From NCBI GenBank assembly GCA_044426075.1, contig JAWXUT010000034.1, forward strand, positions 1 through 15,615: 15,615 bases of DNA, given 5' to 3'. Every line of letters begins with the position of its first letter. The stretch's first letter is position 1. Below, in pieces: positions 6,658 to 13,664 of this stretch. Source of the DNA: JAWXUT01 sp044426075 (GTDB lineage Bacteria; Bacillota; Clostridia; Christensenellales; DTU072). Made by a program: the position numbers and the translations under genes. Under the pieces are notes generated by a model. It had not been told where the DNA came from and searched no databases. It was given only the letters and a program-made list of their open reading frames with translations.

Positions 6658-7113
6658 TTATTTTATGTCACTTTTTGCAAGAAAATCTGCCATAATGCGA
6701 GTCGCTTCTGCAACATATTCTGCACAAGGGCGTTTTTTGTAGTACTCTGTTGTGCGAGCTTCTGGTGCACCACCATCGGTGTGAGGCACGCCAGACAACA
6801 ATTCGCGACATATAATACTGCCGTTTATTCCTTTAAACTCTCCACACAATGTTTGCACTGTGTTATAATGATCAGATTTCTCTTTTTGTGCTTTGGGATC
6901 GCTGTAGCCGAGTAAAACTCCCGCCACAAAACACATTCCACTTACTGCGCCACAAACTTCTCTCTGTCTGCCAAGCCCACCGCCAAAAGATGACATCATT
7001 TTTGATAGCACTTCGCGACTTAGACCTAGCTCCTCTTCAAAAGCAACAACAACTGCTTGTGCACAATTGTATCCTTCCTTAAAAAGCTCTTTACTTTTTT
7101 CTACTTTATCCAT
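6658..7113 (-). CDS. C_GCAxxG_C_C family redox protein
   Basis: A 151-residue soluble protein of the C_GCAxxG_C_C family, common in anaerobes and thought to bind a redox cofactor through conserved cysteines; its function is not settled. Seen here: YNCAQAV with C17, the glycine-rich SFGGGLGRQREVCGAVSG (42-59) with C54, then C61, C90, C102 and RPCAEYV with C130. Length is normal. The ATG at 7113 has a GGTG ribosome binding site about six bases upstream. It lies 41 bases after mrp, but a perfect hairpin fills most of that gap, leaving little room for a separate promoter, so it is probably expressed by readthrough. Confidence 0.88.
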   Translation of the reverse strand: MDKVEKSKELFKEGYNCAQAVVVAFEEELGLSREVLSKMMSSFGGGLGRQREVCGAVSGMCFVAGVLLGYSDPKAQKEKSDHYNTVQTLCGEFKGINGSIICRELLSGVPHTDGGAPEARTTEYYKKRPCAEYVAEATRIMADFLAKSDIK

Positions 7114-7125
7114 TTTTCACCTATA

Positions 7126-7152
7126 AAAATGTGCAACAATGTTGCACATTTT
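7126..7152 (-). terminator. Perfect 12-bp hairpin, intrinsic terminator or attenuator after mrp
   Basis: AAAATGTGCAAC and GTTGCACATTTT pair perfectly around a 3-base loop, followed on the minus strand by one more T (five Ts in all, four inside the stem). It starts two bases after the mrp stop and ends just before the ribosome binding site of the next gene. The T tract is short, so leaky termination or message stabilisation is as likely as full stop. Confidence 0.7.
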
Positions 7153-7154
7153 AA

Positions 7155-7970
7155 TTAATCTAATATTTCATTTATTGCGGCATCCATATAAGGTGCGCTG
7201 ATTTCTTCAACTTTACCCGCATCGCAAGCTAATGCAATTTCGCGCTCAATTGGCATACGTGCAAGCACTTTTAAATGGAATTCTGTTGCAACTTCATCAA
7301 TTTTGCTGTCGCCATATACGGCAATTTTCTCATCACAATGTGGGCATTTGATGTAACTCATATTTTCTACTACGCCCAAAACTGGAATATTCATCATATT
7401 TGCCATTTTAACAGCTTTGCCAACAATCATAGAAACCAACTCTTGTGGTGATGTTACTACAACAATGCCGTCAACTTTTATAGATTGAAAAACTGTTAGT
7501 GGCACATCGCCCGTGCCTGGTGGCATATCAATAAACATATAATCAACATCGCCCCAAATTACATCTGACCAGAACTGTTTAACCATATTTGCTATAACTG
7601 GGCCACGCCATATTACGGGATCATTTTCATTGCCCAATAGAAAATTGGTTGAAACAACCTTTATGCCTGTTTCTGTTTCCATAGGATAAATGCCGTTTTC
7701 GTCTCCATTTATGGTTCCTTTTAAACCAAACATCTTTGGAATTGAAGGACCAGTGATGTCTGCATCCAAAATAGCGCATTTTTTGCCTTTTCTTGTAGCT
7801 AACACTGCCATAAGTCCAGAAACCAATGACTTGCCAACTCCGCCTTTGCCGCTTACAATACCAATTACCTTTTTAACATTTGAAAGTTTGTGCTGTGGCA
7901 CGATAAAGCTAGTTGCCTTTTCGCACTTTGTAGCGCAAGACTCACAATTGTTATCACACTCTGTGCTCAT
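7155..7970 (-). CDS. mrp: Mrp/NBP35-family Fe-S cluster carrier ATPase
   Basis: A 271-residue P-loop ATPase of the Mrp/ApbC/NBP35 family, which binds and transfers iron-sulfur clusters to client proteins in the cytoplasm. Seen here: an N-terminal cysteine set C5, C9, C12, C16 (CX3CX2CX3C) of the kind found in clostridial Mrp proteins, the deviant Walker A GKGGVGKS (41-48), DADITGPSIPKM (69-80), WRGP (121-124), DMPPGTGD (148-155) and the C-terminal cluster-binding CPHC (C209, C212). The DUF59 domain found at the start of many bacterial Mrp proteins is absent. AAGGAG precedes the ATG. The next gene is also cysteine-rich and could be a client, which is inference. Confidence 0.93.
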   Translation of the reverse strand: MSTECDNNCESCATKCEKATSFIVPQHKLSNVKKVIGIVSGKGGVGKSLVSGLMAVLATRKGKKCAILDADITGPSIPKMFGLKGTINGDENGIYPMETETGIKVVSTNFLLGNENDPVIWRGPVIANMVKQFWSDVIWGDVDYMFIDMPPGTGDVPLTVFQSIKVDGIVVVTSPQELVSMIVGKAVKMANMMNIPVLGVVENMSYIKCPHCDEKIAVYGDSKIDEVATEFHLKVLARMPIEREIALACDAGKVEEISAPYMDAAINEILD

Positions 7971-7998
7971 ACTAAATCTCCTTAGAATTTATACCTTA

Positions 7999-8027
7999 AT
8001 TATATACCTCTTGGTAGCAATATGCAA
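7999..8027 (-). promoter_or_regulatory. Probable sigma-A promoter of mrp
   Basis: TTGCAT (8027-8022), a 17-base spacer and TATAAT (8004-7999), ending about 28 bases before the mrp ATG. The -10 is perfect and the -35 is only half matched. Confidence 0.6.
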
Positions 8028-8051
8028 GGATATATTTGCTATTTTAATAAA

Positions 8052-9962
8052 TTATTTATCCTCTAAATCGCTAATCCAAAGTGCAACTTGCCCATCACTT
8101 GGCATTCTCCAATCTCCCCTTGGTGACAATGAAACCGAACCAATCTTAATGCCGTCGGGCATACAACTTCTTTTAAATTGTTGCTGGAAGAAGCGCTTTA
8201 AGAACACCAACAACCATTTTTTGATTATATCTGCAGAAAAATCATCACTAAAAGTAACTTTTGCGAGTTCAAACACCTTAGAAGGAGTGAATCCCATTCT
8301 AACAATGCCATACATAAAGTAGTCGTGCAAAATATATGGGCCAACTTTGTCTTCAGTTTTTTGATTAATCTCTTCACCAGTTGGTGGCAATAATTCTGGG
8401 CTAATAGGTGTTGCTATTATGTCATTTAATACCGCTTCAAGCGCGCCACCTTTTGTAGTTGCTTCGGCACGAACTAAATGCTTAACCAGTGTTTTTGGCA
8501 CTGAAGAATTTACACCATACATAGACATATGGTCACCATTATATGTTGCCCAACCAAGTGCAAGCTCACTAAGGTCACCCGTGCCAACAACAAGCCCATT
8601 TGTCATATTTGCCCTATTCATTAAAATTTGGGTGCGCTCGCGTGCTTGCGCATTTTCATATGTTATATCAAGTTCACCTTGATGCTTAAGGTCGGATAAA
8701 TGCAGCTTTACAGCTTCTGTAATATCTATCTCTTCTATCTCAACACCGAGCACTTCGCATAGTGTTTTACTGTTGTTGTTTGTTCGTTTTGTGGTACCAA
8801 AACAAGGCATTGTGATACCCAAAACACGCAAATCAATACCGTCTTCTTGCAATAGCGCTGTAGTTCTAACAGCAACCAATAACGCAAGTGTGCTATCAAG
8901 CCCACCACTTATGCCAATTACAACACTACTTGCCCTTGCGTGTGCTACACGCTTTTTAAGCCCTTCCGCTTGCATTGTTAATATAAGTTCTGTGCGTTCT
9001 GCCAGCCTATCTCTTGATGAAGGCACAAACGGTCTTTTAGGATAAGTTCTAGTTAATTCTGCATTTGCGCTTGATGCGTTAAAGGATATTATCTCATATC
9101 CCTCGCTTGCTGTGGTGCGATATGTTGCTAGTTTGCTGCGCTCTGTTGCAAGAAACGCAACATCAATTTCTGATACTATACTTCCGTTTTTAAACAGTGG
9201 AGTTTCTGCAATCATTGTGCCGTTTTCTGCTATTAAATTGTGTCCAGAAAAAACCATATCTGTAGTGCTTTCGCCATAGCCTGCATTGGTGTATAAATAG
9301 CCCGCAAGTAAACTCGCTGACTGCTGTTTTACCAGATTGCGCCTATATTCTGCCTTGCCAATTGTCTCATTGCTAGCAGATAGATTTACTATAATTGTAG
9401 CCCCCGCCATAGCGTGCTCAATTGAAGGTGGAGACATCACCCAAAGATCTTCGCATATTTCAACACCTACAACAAAATCCGACATTGCGCTGTTCTGGAA
9501 TAACAACTGCGCGCCAAATGGATAGCTTTTATCACCTATTTTTATTGTAGAATTTACACCGTCACTTGGAGTAAATTGGCGTTTTTCATAAAATTCGTTG
9601 TAGTTAGGGAGATATGTTTTTGGAACCACGCCCAGTATTTCACCATTGCAGATGCCCACTGCAGTATTGTAAATTGCACCTAATTTTCTAATAGGAACAC
9701 CTACAAAAACCAACATATTTTTGCCTTTAGTGCCCTCTACTATGTTGTTTAAGCCAACAAGTGCACCGTCAAGCAATGTGCTTTGATAGAATAAATCACC
9801 ACAAGTGTATCCAGTGATTGCAAGTTCTGGCAAAACCAACAGCTCCACGCAATTTTTGTGCGCTAAATTGATTTCTTTTATAATATTGCTAACGTTAAAC
9901 TCTACATCTGCAACTTTAATCTTTGGTGTAGCGCAGCTAACCTTTGCATATCCTAGTTTCAT
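8052..9962 (-). CDS. nadE: Glutamine-dependent NAD+ synthetase
   Basis: A 636-residue two-domain enzyme that makes NAD+ from deamido-NAD+, ATP and glutamine, the last step of NAD synthesis. Residues 1 to about 290 form a nitrilase-type glutaminase domain with the Glu-Lys-Cys triad: E46 in LPELAITGYT, K115 in VPKTYLPNYNEFYEKR and C170 in VEICEDLW. From about residue 330 comes the N-type ATP pyrophosphatase synthetase domain with SGGLDSTLA (352-360), VGTGDLSELALGWATYNGDH and a C-terminal KRFFQQQFKRSCMPDG segment. Length is near other long-form NadE proteins. AAGGAAGG lies close before the ATG. It is separated from mrp by 81 bases with an mrp promoter inside, so it is likely its own unit, divergent from the small RNA gene. 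Confidence 0.96.
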   Translation of the reverse strand: MKLGYAKVSCATPKIKVADVEFNVSNIIKEINLAHKNCVELLVLPELAITGYTCGDLFYQSTLLDGALVGLNNIVEGTKGKNMLVFVGVPIRKLGAIYNTAVGICNGEILGVVPKTYLPNYNEFYEKRQFTPSDGVNSTIKIGDKSYPFGAQLLFQNSAMSDFVVGVEICEDLWVMSPPSIEHAMAGATIIVNLSASNETIGKAEYRRNLVKQQSASLLAGYLYTNAGYGESTTDMVFSGHNLIAENGTMIAETPLFKNGSIVSEIDVAFLATERSKLATYRTTASEGYEIISFNASSANAELTRTYPKRPFVPSSRDRLAERTELILTMQAEGLKKRVAHARASSVVIGISGGLDSTLALLVAVRTTALLQEDGIDLRVLGITMPCFGTTKRTNNNSKTLCEVLGVEIEEIDITEAVKLHLSDLKHQGELDITYENAQARERTQILMNRANMTNGLVVGTGDLSELALGWATYNGDHMSMYGVNSSVPKTLVKHLVRAEATTKGGALEAVLNDIIATPISPELLPPTGEEINQKTEDKVGPYILHDYFMYGIVRMGFTPSKVFELAKVTFSDDFSADIIKKWLLVFLKRFFQQQFKRSCMPDGIKIGSVSLSPRGDWRMPSDGQVALWISDLEDK

Positions 9963-9996
9963 AACCCTTCCTTTGATTGCATATATTTACAAATTT

Positions 9997-10025
9997 CTTA
10001 TACTGCAATCAGTTGTAATTTTAAA
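9997..10025 (-). promoter_or_regulatory. Possible sigma-A promoter of nadE
   Basis: TTTAAA (10025-10020), a 17-base spacer and TATAAG (10002-9997), about 35 bases before the nadE ATG. It overlaps the opposite-strand promoter of the small RNA, so the two may compete. Each box is imperfect. Confidence 0.4.
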
Positions 10026-10040
10026 TTTTTATGATATAAT
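10013..10040 (+). promoter_or_regulatory. Sigma-A promoter of the small structured RNA
   Basis: TTGTAA (10013-10018), a 16-base A/T-rich spacer and a perfect TATAAT (10035-10040). The expected start at about 10047 falls two bases before the 5' arm of the RNA's closing stem. Confidence 0.75.
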
Positions 10041-10046
10041 ATTAAT

Positions 10047-10213
10047 AAGACCTTGGGGCAGTTTAGAACCGCAAATAATATATAAGGGCTTACGTTATTC
10101 AACATCCTATGTTATACCTCCGAACCCAATGAATGGGTTTTGCAAGTGGAAAACAGCAGATTAGATAGTTCGCCCACCTGTTACAACAGGTTTTTATTCG
10201 CCCCCTGGTCGTT
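10047..10213 (+). ncRNA. ssrS: Structured small RNA, probably 6S RNA
   Basis: A roughly 165-nt stretch without a credible gene, with a plus-strand promoter in front and T-rich sequence (TTTTATT) after it. The ends pair: GACC (10049-10052) with GGTC (10207-10210) and GGGGC (10055-10059) with GCCCC inside 10200-10206, split by a 2x2 internal loop. The middle has an apical hairpin AACCCA/TGGGTT (10123-10139) and a small 3'-side hairpin ACCTGT/ACAGGT (10176-10191). A long rod with a closing stem, an open centre, a terminal hairpin and a small hairpin on the 3' strand is the plan of 6S RNA, which mimics an open promoter and binds sigma-A RNA polymerase. SRP RNA and tmRNA signatures are absent. The family name rests on shape, length and remembered Firmicutes motifs, not a search. 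Confidence 0.6.
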
Positions 10214-11095
10214 TTATTCTTCTATAATAGTATTTTTATTTATATAGAACTTTGTTTTATTTGCTGCAAAATTTGCAACTAAGTCGATAATTGTTGATAG
10301 AATTATATACGCCGGCAATGCTATTATTGGTGCAATTAAAAGTGTTGGAATTGCAGTTGTAACAATTACAGTGAAAATTGCAAATATCAATGCACAATAT
10401 GACTGTGTTGCTCTATGAAAGTGTACAAATGATACTTTAAAAGATTTAAAGAAAGCTTTTGATACGCTCATTTTTTCTGCCACAACAAGGGGAAGCCATT
10501 GGCTGAATAACCCAGTGCGCAGTCCGTACAACAACAATGCCACAAAAATACCTAGTGAATAAGAAAACAAGCCCATAAATCCATTAGTAATACTTATAAT
10601 AAATCCGGCAAAAGTGAAAATTAACATATCAAGTACAATTGTAATTACGCTATGCCAAAGTGAAAATACAATTGAACGCCCGAAGTGTGTTATAATTGCA
10701 TTTTTAAATGAAATTTCAAAATTTTGCGCCATTGAATTGTATAATACATAAGCAATTGGCAATTTAATAAGTCCAATAAAGAACTTAAACAGAAAAACTA
10801 TTAAAAATAGCATCCATAAATAAGAAGAAACTTCGCTAGAAATACCCGTAAACAGATCTTCAAAAATATTAGAAATGCTACTGCCAATGCTATAATCACC
10901 AGCAAGCCAGCCATTTATACTTTCAGCAATTACATCACCCCAAACAGCAAAACCACTTATTGCATCAAGAAGTGGTGTTGTGATTGCAGCAACAACGCTT
11001 GCAAAAATAACAAAAAGGATAAAAATATAAAACAGCGTTTTAAACAAAAGTGATATATTTGTGTTGAAAATTGTAAATGTATTTTTTAAGAACAT
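10214..11095 (-). CDS. Six-helix membrane protein of unknown function
   Basis: A 293-residue polytopic protein I cannot assign to a named family. Hydrophobic helices lie at about 17-38, 92-117, 141-168, 173-196, 231-250 and 252-275, with a large extracytoplasmic or cytoplasmic loop at 40-90. Between helices 4 and 5 is LPLVVAEKMSVSKAFFKSFKVSF, the 'P...s..kAf..S' pattern seen in several poorly described membrane families (DUF975 and YciC-like); the gene just upstream has a matching segment at the same place. AGGAGG precedes the ATG, eight bases after the upstream stop. It is the last gene of the surface operon, and its stop lies in the T tract of the opposing small RNA. Confidence 0.75.
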   Translation of the reverse strand: MFLKNTFTIFNTNISLLFKTLFYIFILFVIFASVVAAITTPLLDAISGFAVWGDVIAESINGWLAGDYSIGSSISNIFEDLFTGISSEVSSYLWMLFLIVFLFKFFIGLIKLPIAYVLYNSMAQNFEISFKNAIITHFGRSIVFSLWHSVITIVLDMLIFTFAGFIISITNGFMGLFSYSLGIFVALLLYGLRTGLFSQWLPLVVAEKMSVSKAFFKSFKVSFVHFHRATQSYCALIFAIFTVIVTTAIPTLLIAPIIALPAYIILSTIIDLVANFAANKTKFYINKNTIIEE

Positions 11096-11103
11096 AACCC
11101 CTC

Positions 11104-11937
11104 CTAACCCCAGTTTTCGCTATCTTTAAAAAGATATTTGGGATAATCTTCTCTCTTGATTTGTTCAATTTTATAATAAGTTACCATTGAAAGTGCAACA
11201 AAATATGCTATATATCCCGCATACAATGCAGTATCAATGCCAATACTCAACCAGTAAATATTTAGTGAAGCAACCGCTGTACCAATTGCAACTAATACTA
11301 AATATGGTATAAAAAGTGCAAAGAATATGCCCCCGAGCCTTGCCCCACATTTTCTTATAGATGATAATATTGCAGATTTTAGTTTAACGCCATTTATCGC
11401 CATAGTTGGCAACACTACTAATATGAATGAAAACGCCAAGAAAAACAATGCATTTACAACTGCTAAATTGAATATAGACAATCCTAAAGAAATCGCATAA
11501 CTTGGTATTGCGCTTGATAGCACAAGCAATAATGTCAAAATTACCTTTGCAACCAACAAAATTACAACTAAACATAACAAAAAGTTGTAGCCAGAAAAGC
11601 AATTTTCATTGAATTCAGATGTTATTTTTTTAATTCTAAATGTGCCAACCCTCATTGAACGTGAAACAACGGTTGCAAGAATTGATAATGTTATTATACC
11701 AAAAACAAATACCGCTATAAGTGTGAGCCAATAGTTTAAAGTATCACCCATATTCCACTGTGAAATGAAATTCATATTGCCTACCTCATAATTTGCACCC
11801 CAACTGATATAGCGCGAATTAGGCAACAAGCACGCCAATGTGAAGCCAAATGGCAACGACAGTAAAAACATAAACGCAAAGCGCATACCTCTACCTAGCA
11901 CAAACAAATATTCAAAAGTCCTTTTAATATACTTCAT
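11104..11937 (-). CDS. Six-helix membrane protein of unknown function, possible paralogue of its neighbour
   Basis: A 277-residue polytopic protein not assignable to a family by eye. Helices lie at about 18-38, 70-92, 117-140, 152-178, 203-225 and 232-255. The loop between helices 4 and 5 reads LPTMAINGVKLKSAILSSIRK, the same layout as the next gene (Pro, short gap, Ser/Ala, Ser), so the two are probably diverged paralogues and may form a heteromer. The C-terminus is charged and cytoplasmic (KREDYPKYLFKDSENWG). The ATG is 14 bases after the stop of the membrane-anchored surface protein, with AAGG upstream, which places it in the same operon. No catalytic motif is seen. Confidence 0.75.
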   Translation of the reverse strand: MKYIKRTFEYLFVLGRGMRFAFMFLLSLPFGFTLACLLPNSRYISWGANYEVGNMNFISQWNMGDTLNYWLTLIAVFVFGIITLSILATVVSRSMRVGTFRIKKITSEFNENCFSGYNFLLCLVVILLVAKVILTLLLVLSSAIPSYAISLGLSIFNLAVVNALFFLAFSFILVVLPTMAINGVKLKSAILSSIRKCGARLGGIFFALFIPYLVLVAIGTAVASLNIYWLSIGIDTALYAGYIAYFVALSMVTYYKIEQIKREDYPKYLFKDSENWG

Positions 11938-11951
11938 ATGACTTATCTACC

Positions 11952-13618
11952 TTATTCTTTCTTTTTTTTCTCAATTGTCGGATCAGTAAATGATTCTGGT
12001 TCTTCTAAAACCTCTGGTTCTTTATCTATGTTGTCAAAAGATTCTGGTTCATTTACACCCTCTTCATCTTTTTTATTCTTTTTAATTAGATACAATATTC
12101 CAACTGCTAGCACGGTAATTATTGCTACAATACCCAGTGCAATACCAACAAGCTGCCCAGCTGTAAAGTTGTCGAAAAATGTTGGATCGTCAATAACATT
12201 AATTACCAAATAATAATCTTTATTGTTGTATGGGATATCAAACTGTATCCATTGGGCACCATAAGTGGTATTAGACACAACAGAATATCCATTTGTTGCA
12301 CTATATTCAACAACACATATATCATAATATGTGGAAGGTAGGGTCATAAATAGCGTTAATGATTCATCTGGCAATACAAGGCTGCCATCTTTTGTTAAGC
12401 TGTAGCTCAATCTGATAACTAGGTTTGCTCCACTTACATTTGCAACCTCTATTAATTCATCATCTACTTGATTTAAATTGCTAAATTCTGCAACTGCAAT
12501 GGTTGGTTGCACCGTTTCACCACAAAGTAATGGTACGGTATCTTGGTTTAAGTTTTTAAAGTAAATATCGCCTTCAATATATTCACTGTTTATTAAATTT
12601 ATATCCTCATAGTTGGCATAAGCACTGTTATATGCAGTTTGTGCCGCTTTTAGTGCAATCCAAGCTTCATATTGTGCATCTGAACCTAAATCACNNNNNN
12701 NNNNGAATCTAACCCATTTTCATATTGTTTGGTGGCCTGTTCAATTAGCGATGCGCAATCAACTGTATATCCATTGATATCTAGGGGATAAACTGGCTCT
12801 AAATCTAGCGAAAACATATATGTTAGCGAGTTATTGCCAACATCGTCCATTGCATATAAGAAGTAATATCCGTCTTCTGAAGCTGTAAATTCTACGGTTA
12901 CTTTTGTAAAAGAACCAGTGTAAATTTGATCTACTAAAAACGTTACAATGCCAGTGTCATTTTCCTTTAATGATTCATACTCCAAATCCTCTTCAGTTAA
13001 AGTGCTGTAATCGAAATCTTCATCAAAAAAGAAAACAGATACATAAACAACATTTCCGTAAGAATTGTATGCTAAACTATCCGTAATACTGCTTCTATCG
13101 GATATGGTTCGTGAATACTGCACAGTATCACCATTTGTTATAGATGTACTTTCTGATGTGTCAATAAATGGCGCAACGCTATCTATGTTTGCAACAGAAT
13201 AAGTTGTGCTATATTGTGAAAAATCAGTTTCATCGTCATCATCATCGTATGGGGTTACAATTAGATAACCATTGTCATAGGCTGTGTAATATGCAATCCA
13301 CTCGTCTGGATCATCTGGGTTTACAGAAAGCTCAAAGGTTCCACTCGTATCGCTTGTATCATCAGTATACTGAAACACATAACCCAATGTGTCAACTTCG
13401 GTGCTACAAGTTATCGCCAATTTAACACCTTGTTCTGCATTATAATTTTGGCTAGAATATCCATCTGCATATCCTATATATGGCACCCATTCGGAATTAA
13501 CTGCATATGCGGTTATATTGCTGTTCGTGCCAATAGGAAGTAACACCATTGCTAGTGCTACCCCTAAAATTGCTATAATTATCGTGAGTATTGCTTTTTT
13601 GCTATATGAAACTTGCAT
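11952..13618 (-). CDS. Secreted, membrane-anchored surface protein, interrupted by an assembly gap
   Basis: Two reading frames on either side of the 10-N gap read as one protein of about 555 residues. The upstream part (from the ATG at 13618, AGAGGT ribosome binding site) has a signal peptide ending near AYA at residue 39, an acidic run PYDDDDDE (123-130), and Ig-like beta-rich sequence with FTASEDGYYFLYAMDDVGNNS, then a helical start ATKQYENGLD. Past the gap the other frame continues helically (DLGSDAQYEAWIALKAAQ), then beta-rich sequence, a membrane helix LVGIALGIVAIITVLAVGIL, a basic stop-transfer KKNKK and an acidic tail with two EPESF repeats. The frames join if the true gap length is 2 modulo 3, not 10. 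There is no LPXTG sorting signal. The ligand or role is unknown. Confidence 0.72.
12695..12704. other. Scaffold gap (10 Ns)
   Basis: Exactly ten Ns, the usual placeholder for a join of unknown size. It lies inside a coding region and shifts the frame, so the apparent stop just after it (GTG ATT TAG on the minus strand) is an artefact if the true gap length differs. Confidence 0.97.
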
Positions 13619-13664
13619 GTGTACCTCTTTTGCTTACCCTCCCAAAGATAATTTTGTAATAGTG

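Noticed and set aside
8014..8040. TAGCAA...TTGCTA inverted repeat between nadE and mrp as a nadE terminator
   Set aside because: It has a bulge, no T run follows it, and it overlaps the mrp -35 element.
7690..8322. Open plus-strand frame of 210 codons opposite mrp and nadE
   Set aside because: It is antisense to two clear genes, spans their intergenic promoter, lacks a ribosome binding site, and has the composition of a shadow frame.
9805..10164. Open plus-strand frame of 119 codons running from nadE into the small RNA
   Set aside because: It is antisense to nadE at one end and lies inside a structured RNA at the other; no start signal or protein-like sequence.
12505..12512. Separate gene starting at the GTG at 12512
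   Set aside because: The frame stays open upstream to the N gap with protein-like sequence, and no ribosome binding site is present; it is the C-terminal part of the gap-split gene.
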